A model generated the notes under the pieces. It saw only the letters and a list, made by a program, of their open reading frames with translations, ran no database searches and was not told where the DNA came from. From JACCZX01 sp963710675 (GTDB taxonomy: Bacteria > Pseudomonadota > Gammaproteobacteria > Burkholderiales > Burkholderiaceae_F), in the NCBI GenBank assembly GCA_963710675.1, contig CAVQBE010000022.1:1-64000 (forward strand): a DNA stretch of 64,000 nt, written 5' to 3'. The position numbers and the translations under genes are program-made. Numbering within the stretch: position 1 is the stretch's first letter; each line of letters starts with the position of its first letter. Of the stretch, positions 19,427 through 28,606 are shown piece by piece.

Positions 19427-20566
19427 CAGCGCGCTACCTCTTCGCGCTCAATCGTTCCGTTGCGGTAAATGGCCGACACCGGAATACGTTCGACGCGTAC
19501 GCTTTGCGCGCGATCGACGCGCAGCCGTCCGGTAACCCCGTCGATCTCGAAGCGCAGCTCGCCCTTCATCCAGACTTGCGCGATTCGAAATGCGTCGATT
19601 CCCAGCGCATACAGCCGCGCGGTTTCAAGCGTCATCGGCCGTCCCGCCGGTGGATAGACCATCACGGCAGGATGATCGGGTTGCAACAGCCACGGCATAT
19701 CGACGAACCGCACGCCTTCGAGATCAAAAGCAAGCGCGGATGCGGCCGGCGACGCCGACGGGTCGCCAACGTTGAGCAACGATGTGCCAAAAACGGGCAA
19801 CGCCGCGCGGGATACGCGGACGCACCAGTGACGCCTCGCGCGCGCCAAGCGCAAGGAACACTGCATCGTAGTTGCCCGTTTCAAACTGCCTGCCTAGGCG
19901 GGGCAGCGCGGCGGGTGTTGATTCAACCACCAACGGCAATTCGCCCGCCGCGCGCAGCGCGTTGACATAAGCCTGAGCGATCCTTTGATCGAGCGCGCCG
20001 GCGCCGGCGAGCACCATGATGCGAGCGCCGGTCGATACGCCGGGCCGCAGATTGATAAAGCTTGCGAGCGCGCTTTGCACGACGCGTTCGGCTTCGGCTT
20101 CGGCCGAGAGGCCAAGGGCAATCATCGTCGGCAGGTGCGCTCGAATCGCGGTCAGGAAAATTCAGCGTCACCAGCGGCAGCACCGCGCGCCCGCCTTCCA
20201 CGATGGCATTGACCTGATCCCGCCGCAACGGCCCAACGGCTACGCGTACTCCGCGATCGCGCGCGGCGGCAAGCGCCGCGCCGAGTTCTTGGACATCGTC
20301 GCCGATCTCGATCACCTGAATCGTCGCAGTGCTTCCGCTGGCCTTGTGCGCGGAGAAAAATCCCTGCCGCACCGCTTCGGCGGCAGCCGCGAAAATGCCC
20401 TGCTGGTTCGGCAGCACCAGCGCGATTGCTGGCGCTGACACTGGCTGAGTCGTATCAATTGCCGGCGCGGTCTGTGCAAAGCGTGCGTCCCCAGACTGCA
20501 TGCCACACTTGCCAGCAACGCCAGGCGCAAGTTCAGCAAGCGAAGCGCGGCGATGGGAACAATCAC
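19426..20566 (-). CDS. lpoA: Penicillin-binding protein activator LpoA-like lipoprotein, frameshifted
   Basis: This outer-membrane lipoprotein of the periplasmic-binding-protein fold activates PBP1A in enterics. Assembled from three frames: ALRLLNLRLALLASVAC (signal and possible lipobox), IALVLPNQQGIFAAAAEAVR, VAVGPLRRDQVNAIVEGG, ARIMVLAGAGALDQRIAQAY, GNYDAVFLALGAREASLVRP and a C-terminal part with LLQPDHPAVMVYP and LYALGIDAFRIAQVW. Frame changes are near 20500, 20140 and 19810-19830. The GTG at 20564-20566 is the likely start and would overlap the start of the divergent rsmI by 14 bases. Repaired length is about 380 residues, shorter than E. coli LpoA because the N-terminal TPR domain is missing, as in other betaproteobacteria. 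Confidence 0.82.
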
Positions 20567-21455
20567 GCAAGACCTGCAACAGGATCGATTGATTGCATTG
20601 TCGGAAGTGGCGGCACAGGATCTGCCCGCTGGCTCATTGTATGTAGTCGGCTTGCCGATCGGCAATGCGGCCGACATCACGCTGCGCGCGCTATGGGTGT
20701 TGTCTAACGTCGAAGCCATCGCTGCGGAAGACACGCGCGTCACGCGGCCTTTCTTGGCGCGCTACGGAATTGCACGCCACTAATCGCCGCGCATCAACAT
20801 AACGAGCGTGAAATCGCGCCGCAGATCGTCGAGCGGCTCGCACGCGGCGATCGGATCGCGTTGGTCACCGATGCCGGAACGCCAGGCGTCTCAGATCCCG
20901 GCGAACTGATCGTGCGCGCAGCTCTGGATGCCGGCAGGCGTGTGATTCCGATTCCGGGGCCCAGCAGCGCGACCGCTGCCATTGTCAGTGGCAGGCCTCG
21001 GTGCGGGCCCATTCGTGTTTGCCGGCTTTCTGCCGACCGGCGCACAACAGCGTGAGCGAAGCCTGCGCGCGCTGGCCGCGGACAAGAAGGCGTTCATGCT
21101 GTTTGAGGCGCCGCATCGGATAGCGGATCTGATCGGCCTGTTGGCCGCGGTGCTTACACCGGAGCGACGCGTCGTGCTGACACGCGAGCTGTCGAAAAAA
21201 TTCGAAACCGTGTCGGTGCACAAGGCGTCGGAGTTGGCTGCACTGCGCCTCGAAGAGCGTGGCGAATATGTCGTCCTGGTCGACGTCGCCGCCGCTGACA
21301 GCGGAGCAGACGAGATCGATCCGTCCGTCGTTCACTGGCTCACGGTTTTGCTGGATGAGATGCCGCCGTCCCGTGCGGCGGCGATCGCGGCGAAGGCGAG
21401 CGGTCAACCGAAGCCGGCGCTATACGCACTGGCGCTGCAGCTTAAGTCCGCCTAA
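20553..21455 (+). CDS. rsmI: 16S rRNA (cytidine-1402-2'-O)-methyltransferase, frameshifted
   Basis: This tetrapyrrole-methylase-fold enzyme 2'-O-methylates C1402 in the decoding centre. Assembled pieces: LYVVGLPIGNAADITLRAL, AIAAEDTRVT, AAHQHNEREIAPQI, ALVTDAGTPGVSDPGE, VIPIPGPSSATAA, FVFAGFLPTG, LFEAPHRIADLI and RELSKKFETV, all typical of RsmI. Frame changes near 20780 and 20985. Repaired length is about 300 residues. Divergent from lpoA with overlapping 5' ends, and convergent with rlpA, whose 3' end overlaps it by 36 bases (21420-21455). Confidence 0.92.
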
Positions 21456-22121
21456 TGGGCGAAGCGGCGCGGGCGCCAACGGCTCGTTGCGCCAGTCGCC
21501 CGACGCGATCTGCGCATGAGTAATCCGCTCGATCTCGACCTGGCCAGTGCCAGCAGCGACGAAGCCCAGCCTGGACGCGGCCGCATAGGAAAGGTCGATG
21601 ATGCGATCCGACTTGAACGGGCCGCGATCGTTGACTCGCACGATGACGCTTTGCCGGTTGCGAACGCCGGTGACTCGTACATAACTCGGCAGCGGCAGTG
21701 TCGGATGCGCGGCGGTCATCGCGAACATGTCGTAGATCTCACCGCTCGCGGTGCGATTGCCGTGGAATTGCTTGCCATACCAGGATGCAACGCCGCGCTC
21801 GCGAAACGCAACGTCGGTCGTCAGCGGCGTGTAGCTGCGGCCCAGCGCAACGTACGGGCGATTCGCGCGCGCCAGAAAAGGCTCGACCTTCGGCACCGCA
21901 TCGGGGGTAGATGCAACATCACTCGGCGCCCGATCGGGCGGCCCGTCATTCTGGTAATAGCCGCCACGCTGCGGCGTGGTGCCGCAACCCAAGATGTGCG
22001 CCGCAATCACAAACACCGCACAGCATCCACCTACGCTCTTACCTAGCCTTGCATCCTCAAAAAATCGTCTGGCTTTGCCAGCGATTTTTTTTAAACTAAT
22101 CGCACGTATGGAGGTTTGCAC
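21420..22121 (-). CDS. rlpA: RlpA-like septal ring lipoprotein (DPBB domain)
   Basis: This putative outer-membrane lipoprotein has a double-psi beta-barrel: GVASWYGKQFHGNRTASGE and VIVRVNDRGPFKSDRIIDLS, with the active-site Asp/Glu pattern of the lytic transglycosylase RlpA. A lipobox-like ILGCGTT follows a hydrophobic stretch. There is no SPOR domain; the protein ends near LKLQRQCV. The frame is open back to a GTG at 22121, but this 5' part runs straight through a 49-nt hairpin repeat (22054-22102). The true start is therefore uncertain: no good start codon exists between the repeat and the lipobox, so either the repeat is translated or a small indel hides the start. Last gene of the mre/rod cluster. 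Confidence 0.85.
   Translation of the reverse strand: MQTSIRAISLKKIAGKARRFFEDARLGKSVGGCCAVFVIAAHILGCGTTPQRGGYYQNDGPPDRAPSDVASTPDAVPKVEPFLARANRPYVALGRSYTPLTTDVAFRERGVASWYGKQFHGNRTASGEIYDMFAMTAAHPTLPLPSYVRVTGVRNRQSVIVRVNDRGPFKSDRIIDLSYAAASRLGFVAAGTGQVEIERITHAQIASGDWRNEPLAPAPLRPLGGLKLQRQCV
22054..22102 (+). repeat. 49-nt hairpin repeat, copy A (rodA-rlpA junction)
   Basis: Order on the plus strand: TCCTC, stem AAAAAATCG, bulged T, inner stem CTGGC, loop TTT, GCCAG, CGATTTTTT, four variable bases TTAA, then ACTAATCG. The outer stem is 9 bp and the inner 5 bp. It is the same element as 27040-27088 on the minus strand: same length, and identical except for one inner-stem base pair (C-G here, G-C there) and the four variable bases. 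It overlaps the 5' end of the rlpA frame. Confidence 0.85.
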
Positions 22122-22130
22122 TTTCGTGCG

Positions 22131-23249
22131 TTAGCTTTGAACCAACTTGCGATGCGCGGAAATCGCCATCAACAGTCCGCACGCCATGCCAAGCGTGACG
22201 AGCGCCGTTCCGCCGTAACTGATGAACGGCAGCGGCACACCCACTACCGGCAGGATGCCGCTCACCATGCCCATGTTGACAAACGCATACGTGAACATGA
22301 TCAGCCCGATCGCAGCGGCCAGCAAGCGCGCGAATAACGTCGGCGCATTGATCGCTATCGCGAACGCGCGCCATACAAGCGCGAAGAACAGCACCACCAG
22401 CACCACGTTGCCGACCAGCCCGAACTCTTCGGAGTAAACGGCAAAAATGAAATCGCTGGTGCGCTCCGGGATGAACTCCAGATGCGCCTGCGTGCCCTGC
22501 ATCCAGCCTTTGCCAAAAACACCACCCGAGCCGATCGCAATCATCGCCTGCAGCGTGTGAAATCCCTTGCCCAGCGGATCGGTGGACGGATCGATCAGCG
22601 TCATCACGCGCTCGCGTTGGTAATCGTGCAGCATCGTCCACGCCACCGGTAGCATCGCGACGCCGCTGACCAGCATCACCGCCAGCCACTTCCACGGCAA
22701 GCCAGCGAAGAAAATCACGAACACACCGGCGGCCAGCACAAGCACGGCGGTGCCGAGATCTGGCTGCTTCAGAATCAGCGCAACCGGCACTGCAAGCAGC
22801 ACCGCTGCCACCAGAAAATCGTAACCGCGCAGGGCACCTTCGCGCTTGTGGAAGTACCACGCCAGCATCATCGGCACGCCGAGCTTCATGATCTCCGACG
22901 GCTGAATCCGCGTCACCTTGATGTCAAGCCAGCGCGTCGCGCCCTTCACTGTCTCGCCACTGATTTCGGTTGCGACCAGCAGGCCCACGCCAATCACGTA
23001 GACGGGAAGTGCAAGCCGCATCAGCCATTGCGGTCTGACGTTGGCGGCGAGGAACAACACCGCGAATGCGATGCCGAAATTCCTAATCTGATCAGTCACG
23101 CGCCATGGAAAGTCGTTGCCCGCCGAATACAACGTAACCAAGCCGATCACGCCAAGGCTGCCGACGATCGCCATCAATACCGGGTCGAATACCGCTATAT
23201 AGGGCCGGGCAATGCCGCCGATGCGCTGCGCAACGGTCGCGTTGTTCAT
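22131..23249 (-). CDS. rodA: Rod shape-determining SEDS glycosyltransferase RodA
   Basis: This SEDS-family peptidoglycan polymerase works with PBP2 in the elongasome. 372 residues, intact, about ten transmembrane helices. Family motifs: RIQPSEIMKLG, the KQPDLGTA segment with the essential aspartate, and GVPLPFISYGG near the C-terminus. Its start overlaps the mrdA stop by four bases (ATGA), the usual coupling. Part of the minus-strand cluster mreB-mreC-mreD-mrdA-rodA-rlpA. Confidence 0.97.
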   Translation of the reverse strand: MNNATVAQRIGGIARPYIAVFDPVLMAIVGSLGVIGLVTLYSAGNDFPWRVTDQIRNFGIAFAVLFLAANVRPQWLMRLALPVYVIGVGLLVATEISGETVKGATRWLDIKVTRIQPSEIMKLGVPMMLAWYFHKREGALRGYDFLVAAVLLAVPVALILKQPDLGTAVLVLAAGVFVIFFAGLPWKWLAVMLVSGVAMLPVAWTMLHDYQRERVMTLIDPSTDPLGKGFHTLQAMIAIGSGGVFGKGWMQGTQAHLEFIPERTSDFIFAVYSEEFGLVGNVVLVVLFFALVWRAFAIAINAPTLFARLLAAAIGLIMFTYAFVNMGMVSGILPVVGVPLPFISYGGTALVTLGMACGLLMAISAHRKLVQS

Positions 23250-25258
23250 TGGATCGCCTTCGCCATTGCATTGCTCGGTGCTGGCGCCATCGCCTGTACA
23301 CGCAGTGCAGCGCCGGGCAACGGTGTTTCATCATCCGGCCCTTCTTTGGCAGGTGCATTCGGCACTTTGCCCAGCAAGTGATAGTCGATCACCTGGCGGG
23401 CGATCGGCGCGGCTGCGCGTGCACCGAACCCACCGTTCTCCACGATTACAGCCAGCGCAATCTTTGGATCGTCGGCAGGAGCGAACGCGATGAACAGTGA
23501 GTGATCGCGATGACGCTCGTCAACGCGGCTCTCGACGTACTTCTCGTTCTGCTTGATCGAGATCACCTGAGCCGTGCCGGTCTTGCCGCCCACCTTATAG
23601 GGCGCGCCCTCAAACGCACGCCGCCCAGTACCGCTGATATTGACCTCAACCATCGCTTCGCGGACCAGCTTCAGATGCTCGGGCTTGATCGGAATGCGAT
23701 AGCTTTCCTTTGCCACCGTCAGGCGCTTTTCCCCGGTGCGCGCATCCTCGATTTCCTTGACCAAATGCGGTTTCATTACGACGCCGTCGTTGGCCAGCGT
23801 CGCTGTCGCGTGCGCCAGCTGCAGCAACGTGAACGAGTTATAGCCCTGCCCGACTCCGAGCGAGATCGTTTCGCCCGGATACCACTTTTGCTTAAGACGC
23901 TTTTCCTTCCACGCGACCGATGGCAGGATTCCCATCTGTTCGCCTTCGATGTCGATGCCGGTGATTTGCCCGAAGCCCCAGGGCTTCATGAAGTCGTGCA
24001 TCGTGTCCACGCCGAGATCGTTCGCGAGCATGTAGTAATACACGTCACTTGACTTGACGATCGAGCGCTTCAAATCGACCGGACCCAGCGGAACCTTGTT
24101 CGAGTCACGAAAACGCCGATTGCCAAACACGAACACGCCGTTGTCCTGGATCACCTGATCTGCCCGTCGCTTGCCGGTCTCGAGCGCCGCCAGCGCCAAA
24201 AATGGCTTGTAGGTCGAGCCAATCGGATACGTGCCACGCAAAGCGCGGTTCAGCAGGGGCTTGTCGGGATCATTGTTCAGCTCGTCCCAGCTCTTCGGAT
24301 CGATACCGTCGACAAACAGGTTCGAGTCGAACGTCGGCTTAGCGACGAACGCCAGCACATCCCCAGTCTTCGGCTCAATCGCGATCAGCGCACCGCGACG
24401 GTTGCCGAAAGCATGCTCCGCGATTTTCTGCAGCTCGATGTCGACCGACAGCACGAGATTGTTGCCCGGGGTCGATGGACTGCGAGACAAAGTGCGCACC
24501 GCGCGGCCCCCCGCGGTGATCTCAACCTGCTCGTGGCCTGCAATGCCATGCAACTCGGCTTCATAGCTCTGCTCGATGCCTACCTTGCCGATGTGATGGG
24601 TGCCTTGGTACGCAGTTACTTCTCCGCGCTTCTCCAGCCGCTTCATGTCATCCGGCGAGATGCGGCCGATGTAACCGATCATGTGCGATGCGATCTCACC
24701 CAGCGGATAGTCGCGGAACAGACGTGCGCGCAACTCAACATGCGGGAAGCGATAACGCTGTGCAGTGAACCGCGCGACTTCTTCGTCGGTCAGCCGGGTG
24801 CGTATCGGTATCGCATCGAAGTGTGTTTCTTCCAGCAGCTTCTTAAACCGACGACGATCGCGTCCCTGTACCTCGATCACCTGGGCGAGCGCATCGATCG
24901 TCTTTTCATGGTCGCGCAGACCCTCAGGCGTAATTTCCAGCGTGTACGCTGAATAATTGCGAGCAATGATTTTGCCGTTGCGATCCTTGATCAGCCCGCG
25001 GTTCGGCGCCACCGGCAAAATCGCGATGCGATTGAGCTCGGCCTGCGCCATGTAGGCGTCATGCTTGACGACCTGCAGCCATGCCAGCCGAGCCAGCAGC
25101 GTGATGAACGCCGCCAGCACGAATACCGTCGCGACCGCAATGCGGATCCGAAAGTAGTGGACCTCGCGCTCGGGATTACGCATCGCCGTCGAACGGGGTC
25201 CGAACGAAAGTTCGTCACCCGTCGAGCGACGACGACGGAACATGCGCCTGGAGGCCAT
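23246..25258 (-). CDS. mrdA: Penicillin-binding protein 2 (elongation transpeptidase)
   Basis: This D,D-transpeptidase of the rod complex has 670 residues and an intact frame. One N-terminal transmembrane helix lies near residues 38-62 (VATVFVLAAFITLLARLAW), followed by the pedestal domain with PVAPNRGLIKDRNG. The transpeptidase motifs are GSTYKP (nucleophile serine), SSD and KTGTAQV. The C-terminal tail beyond the catalytic domain is about 40 residues and proline/alanine-rich. A 206-base gap separates it from mreD upstream, so it may have its own promoter. Confidence 0.97.
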   Translation of the reverse strand: MASRRMFRRRRSTGDELSFGPRSTAMRNPEREVHYFRIRIAVATVFVLAAFITLLARLAWLQVVKHDAYMAQAELNRIAILPVAPNRGLIKDRNGKIIARNYSAYTLEITPEGLRDHEKTIDALAQVIEVQGRDRRRFKKLLEETHFDAIPIRTRLTDEEVARFTAQRYRFPHVELRARLFRDYPLGEIASHMIGYIGRISPDDMKRLEKRGEVTAYQGTHHIGKVGIEQSYEAELHGIAGHEQVEITAGGRAVRTLSRSPSTPGNNLVLSVDIELQKIAEHAFGNRRGALIAIEPKTGDVLAFVAKPTFDSNLFVDGIDPKSWDELNNDPDKPLLNRALRGTYPIGSTYKPFLALAALETGKRRADQVIQDNGVFVFGNRRFRDSNKVPLGPVDLKRSIVKSSDVYYYMLANDLGVDTMHDFMKPWGFGQITGIDIEGEQMGILPSVAWKEKRLKQKWYPGETISLGVGQGYNSFTLLQLAHATATLANDGVVMKPHLVKEIEDARTGEKRLTVAKESYRIPIKPEHLKLVREAMVEVNISGTGRRAFEGAPYKVGGKTGTAQVISIKQNEKYVESRVDERHRDHSLFIAFAPADDPKIALAVIVENGGFGARAAAPIARQVIDYHLLGKVPNAPAKEGPDDETPLPGAALRVQAMAPAPSNAMAKAIQ

Positions 25259-25464
25259 GGCGCGGCATCATAGTGGAGGTATGCGCGATTGATGAAGGAT
25301 AGTGGCGGGTTCGGGGCCATTAATTTGCTGGCGGCAATCGAAGTCGTCCGCACCCTGCCTTTGTACTGCGCGCGTACGCGCGGCCGCTCCGAAGGCAGCG
25401 CGCCCAACTAGTCGCGACGAGTGCACGTGCGACCCGCAGGGTCACGTACACCCGGAGCGCATCA
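25259..25464. other. mreD-mrdA intergenic region (206 bp)
   Basis: No coding sequence is convincing here. It contains a GACCC-GCA-GGGTC hairpin with further pairing of ACGT on either side (about 25425-25456) but no T-tract, so it does not look like an intrinsic terminator. The gap could hold a promoter for mrdA-rodA; I do not see a clear consensus. Confidence 0.4.
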
Positions 25465-26010
25465 CTAAAGTGGCCGAGTTTCGTCGGGATCCGTCGGTCG
25501 TCGCTGCGGTGCCAACAACAGCCACGAAATCAGCGGCCATAGGACGGCGCCGACGCCACTTTCGCCGAAATAGATCCAGCCGGGCCACGTGCCGCCAACC
25601 CACATCCGGATCGCCAGCGAAGCGAGCTGCGCAACCAGCAGCAGCGGGAACACATGCAACGCCTGCGCGCCGAGCGGAAACCAAAGAATGCGCCGGTGCA
25701 GCGTGATCGCACCGTATGAAATCAGCGTGTACGCGAGCGCGTGCTCGCCGAACAACGCCGCTTCGTGCACGTCCATTAACAGGCCAAAGGCGAACGCCGC
25801 GCCGATGCCGACGCGGCGTGGCTGATGAATGTTCCAGAACACGATGGTCATCGCCAGCACGTCGGGCACCAACGGTGTACGGCCCCATGGCAGTAGATTG
25901 ATCACCAATGCCGTGATCAGCGATGCCCAGATGAACAACGGATTGGCCGGACGCAGCAGATACTGGGGTCGATATCCGATGCGCGTGCCCGGGTATTTCA
26001 ATCGGATCAT
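25465..26010 (-). CDS. mreD: Rod shape-determining protein MreD
   Basis: This small inner-membrane protein of the elongasome has about 181 residues and five to six helices. Typical betaproteobacterial segments: RPQYLLRPANPLFIWASL, LLPWGRTPLVPDVLAM, GLLMDVHEAALFGEHALAYT and ITLHRRILWFPLGAQALHV. The ATG at 26008-26010 gives the nearest normal length. An alternative is the ATG at 26090-26092, which overlaps the mreC stop as ATGA. That would require one indel near 25985-26005 and would add about 27 residues. I cannot decide between them. Confidence 0.88.
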   Translation of the reverse strand: MIRLKYPGTRIGYRPQYLLRPANPLFIWASLITALVINLLPWGRTPLVPDVLAMTIVFWNIHQPRRVGIGAAFAFGLLMDVHEAALFGEHALAYTLISYGAITLHRRILWFPLGAQALHVFPLLLVAQLASLAIRMWVGGTWPGWIYFGESGVGAVLWPLISWLLLAPQRRPTDPDETRPL

Positions 26011-26088
26011 TCGGTCGCAACGCGAAGTTGCTGCCGAGCCAGCCACGAACTCCGGTCGGGCGACGCGCTGCAGAGCGAGACGAATCGT

Positions 26089-27018
26089 TCATCGGTGATC
26101 CACATTCGCCGTCATTTGCGCGCGCCCTTTCCGGGTAGGTAAGGGCGCAACTGCCGGCGGCGCCGATGACTTGGCGGGCTCGACCAGCAGCACCAGTAAA
26201 TGTTTGTTGCTTTCAATGCCCGCGACCGGCGACATCACGATGCGTGCGAACTGATCCTTGGCTGCGCGTTCAACGCGGCTCACGGTGGCGACCATCAACC
26301 CCGATGGATAGACGCCGTCGATACCCGAAGTGGTGACCACATCCCCGTTTACGATGTCGGCATTGGCCGCCATAAAGCGCAGGTCGAGCGTTCCAGGCTC
26401 CGCACCGCCAAAGGCCACACCGCGTAGGCCATTGCGTAAAATCTGCACTGGGATCGATTGGTCCTTGTCGGTCAGCAGCGTCACTTCGCAGCTGTCGTTG
26501 AACACGCGGGTGATCTGGCCGACCACACCGGCCTCGTCGATCACCGGGCTGCCGGCACGTACGCCTTCGTTGCTGCCTACATTCAGAACCAGCTTGCGCG
26601 CAAAGCGATCGCGCGACTCGTACAGCACATCGGCAAGTACAGTCGCATTGCCGCTTCGTTCACGTGCGCCGAGCAGCTTCCGCAAACGCTCGTTTTCCAC
26701 CACCAGCTCACGTGCCTGCTGCAACGATTGCGCAGTTTCGAACTGCTTCCGCTTTAGCTCGTCGTTTTCTCGCGTCAGCGTGGTGACCGACGTGAAATAG
26801 CTGGTGACCGTGTCTGTCAGGCGGCTTGGAACCAGCAGCGCCTGCTGGACTGGGTACAGCACGACACCAAGCCCAACCCTCACCGTTTCGAGCATGCGCA
26901 CGCGCGAATCGATGATGATCAGCGCGATCGCGAGAAAAGAGAAAAACGCGACACGCGCGCGCGCTGAGACGCCCTGATTAAATAGCGGCGGCGGGCCATC
27001 AAAACGATCAGCGCGCAA
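26089..27018 (-). CDS. mreC: Rod shape-determining protein MreC
   Basis: This bitopic inner-membrane scaffold connects MreB to PBP2. About 309 residues from a TTG at 27016-27018. The N-terminal PPPLFNQGVSARARVAFFSF and one transmembrane helix (residues about 23-38) are followed by a coiled coil (LTRENDELKRKQFETAQSLQ, ENERLRKLLG) and the beta-domain (GVRAGSPVIDEAGVVGQITR, VTLLTDKDQSIPVQ). The TTG is inferred from the family N-terminus, since no ATG or GTG lies closer. The gap to mreB contains copy B of the hairpin repeat. Confidence 0.95.
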   Translation of the reverse strand: MRADRFDGPPPLFNQGVSARARVAFFSFLAIALIIIDSRVRMLETVRVGLGVVLYPVQQALLVPSRLTDTVTSYFTSVTTLTRENDELKRKQFETAQSLQQARELVVENERLRKLLGARERSGNATVLADVLYESRDRFARKLVLNVGSNEGVRAGSPVIDEAGVVGQITRVFNDSCEVTLLTDKDQSIPVQILRNGLRGVAFGGAEPGTLDLRFMAANADIVNGDVVTTSGIDGVYPSGLMVATVSRVERAAKDQFARIVMSPVAGIESNKHLLVLLVEPAKSSAPPAVAPLPTRKGRAQMTANVDHR

Positions 27019-27039
27019 AAGTACACCCCTACTTTTGCA

Positions 27040-27088
27040 CGATTAGTCAGCAAAAAATCGGTGGCAAAGCCACACGATTTTTTGAGGA
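27040..27088 (-). repeat. 49-nt hairpin repeat, copy B (mreB-mreC gap)
   Basis: Read on the minus strand: TCCTC, AAAAAATCG, bulged T, GTGGC, loop TTT, GCCAC, CGATTTTTT, GCTG, ACTAATCG. It matches copy A at 22054-22102 over 49 positions apart from the swapped inner-stem base pair and the four-base spacer. It lies between the mreB stop and the mreC start. The A-tract/T-tract stem could act as an intrinsic terminator in either direction and so reduce mreCD expression relative to mreB. Confidence 0.85.
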
Positions 27089-27134
27089 AACTGCGACGAA
27101 AGGGACATGCTGCAGCGTCGCGATTGCGCAGACG

Positions 27135-28178
27135 TTAGCCTGTGGCGAAGATCGTTCCGAGCTTATCCATCCGCTCAAGCGCGATGCCGCAGCCGCGCAC
27201 GACACAGGTCAGCGGTTCTTCAGCAACGACCACGGGCAGCCCGGTTTCTTCCATCAGAAGCCGATCAAGGTCGCGCAGCAGCGCTCCACCGCCCGTCAGC
27301 ATCATGCCGCGATCCGCAATGTCAGCGCCGAGCTCAGGCGGCGTTTGCTCAAGCGCAATTTTTACGCTCGACACGATCTGGTTCAGCGGATCGGTCAGTG
27401 CTTCCAGAATCTCGTTGCTCGAGATCGTGAAACTGCGCGGAATGCCTTCGGACAGGTTGCGGCCCTTGACTTCCATCTCGCGCACTTCGGAGCCGGGAAA
27501 TGCCGATCCGATTTGCTTCTTGATCAGTTCCGAGGTCGGTTCGCCGATCAGCATCCCGTAGTTGCGGCGGATGTAGTTGATGATCGCTTCGTCGAACTTG
27601 TCGCCACCGACACGCACCGAGCCTTTGTAGACCATTCCGCCCAACGAGATCACGCCGACTTCGGTGGTGCCGCCACCGACGTCGACCACCATCGAACCCG
27701 ATGCTTCAGACACCGGCAAGCCAGCGCCAATCGCCGCCGCCATCGGCTCTTCAATCAGGTATACCTGCGAAGCACCTGCGGCTTCGGCCGACTCCTTGAT
27801 CGCGCGACGCTCGACCTGCGTCGAGCCGCACGGCACGCAGATGATGATGCGCGGATTAGGCGCAAACAGACTCGATGGATGAACCATCTTGATGAACTGC
27901 TTCAGCATCTGCTCGGTGACGGTGAAGTCGGCGATCACGCCGTCCTTCATCGGGCGAATGGCCTCGATGTTGCCGGGCACCTTGCCGAGCATCTGCTTGG
28001 CTTCCTTGCCAACCGCCTGGATCGTGCGCTTGCCGTTCGGGCCGCCCTCCTGCCTGATCGCGACCACCGAAGGTTCATCGAGCACGATGCCCTTGCCACG
28101 CACATAAATCAGCGTGTTGGCAGTGCCGAGGTCGATTGCAAGGTCGTTGGAGAAGTAGCTGCGAAGAAAACCGAACAT
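27135..28178 (-). CDS. mreB: Rod shape-determining actin homologue MreB
   Basis: This cytoplasmic actin-like ATPase organises lateral wall synthesis. 347 residues, intact. Motifs: the N-terminal membrane-binding MFGFLRSYFSNDLAIDLGTA with phosphate-1 loop DLGTANT, phosphate-2 VVDVGGGTTEVGVI, and adenosine motif MMLTGGGALL. It is first gene of the minus-strand cluster and divergent from gatC, with 139 bases between starts that must hold both promoters. Confidence 0.98.
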   Translation of the reverse strand: MFGFLRSYFSNDLAIDLGTANTLIYVRGKGIVLDEPSVVAIRQEGGPNGKRTIQAVGKEAKQMLGKVPGNIEAIRPMKDGVIADFTVTEQMLKQFIKMVHPSSLFAPNPRIIICVPCGSTQVERRAIKESAEAAGASQVYLIEEPMAAAIGAGLPVSEASGSMVVDVGGGTTEVGVISLGGMVYKGSVRVGGDKFDEAIINYIRRNYGMLIGEPTSELIKKQIGSAFPGSEVREMEVKGRNLSEGIPRSFTISSNEILEALTDPLNQIVSSVKIALEQTPPELGADIADRGMMLTGGGALLRDLDRLLMEETGLPVVVAEEPLTCVVRGCGIALERMDKLGTIFATG

Positions 28179-28317
28179 GAGAGATGGTGGGGCAGCAGCG
28201 AAAAACTAGACTACCCAGGCTCAAAAGTGGGGCGAATGATAAACTTTTTTCGCTTGTGATCTGCTCGATATACCCCATTTTTCCCCGCGTAAACCTCCTC
28301 AAAAGCATCCCGTACGC

Positions 28318-28605
28318 ATGTCACTCGATCTCGACCAGGTCCGCCGCATCGCGCATTTCGCGCGCATCGAGATCACGGACGAGGAGGCCGAACACACACT
28401 CGCGCAGCTGATCGACATCTTCGCGATGATCGAGCGCATGCAGGCGGTCGACACCACCGGTATTGAGCCGATGGCCGATGCGCTTGGGGGTACGCAGCGG
28501 CTGCGCGATGACGTTGTGACAGAGAGGCGACCAGCGCGCAGCGGTCATGATCAACGCGCCGCACAAGTCGACGGGCTTTTCATCGTTCCGCGCGTGGTCG
28601 AATAG
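28318..28605 (+). CDS. gatC: Asp/Glu-tRNA amidotransferase subunit C
   Basis: This small subunit stabilises the GatCAB complex, which amidates Glu-tRNA(Gln) and Asp-tRNA(Asn). 95 residues. MSLDLDQVRRIAHFARIEI and the EHTLAQLIDIFAMIERMQAVD helix are typical. Near the C-terminus the given frame reads ERRPARSGHDQRAAQVDGLFIVPRVVE. The alternate frame over 28531-28590 gives DQRAAVMINAPHK, which resembles the normal RDQRAA stretch, so two compensating indels are possible. The stop at 28603-28605 is one base before the gatA start. Confidence 0.92.
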   Translation: MSLDLDQVRRIAHFARIEITDEEAEHTLAQLIDIFAMIERMQAVDTTGIEPMADALGGTQRLRDDVVTERRPARSGHDQRAAQVDGLFIVPRVVE

Positions 28606-28606
28606 T

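Noticed and set aside
25302..26098. Long plus-strand ORFs opposite mreD and mrdA
   Set aside because: They are antisense shadows of intact genes: arginine/alanine-rich, without family resemblance.
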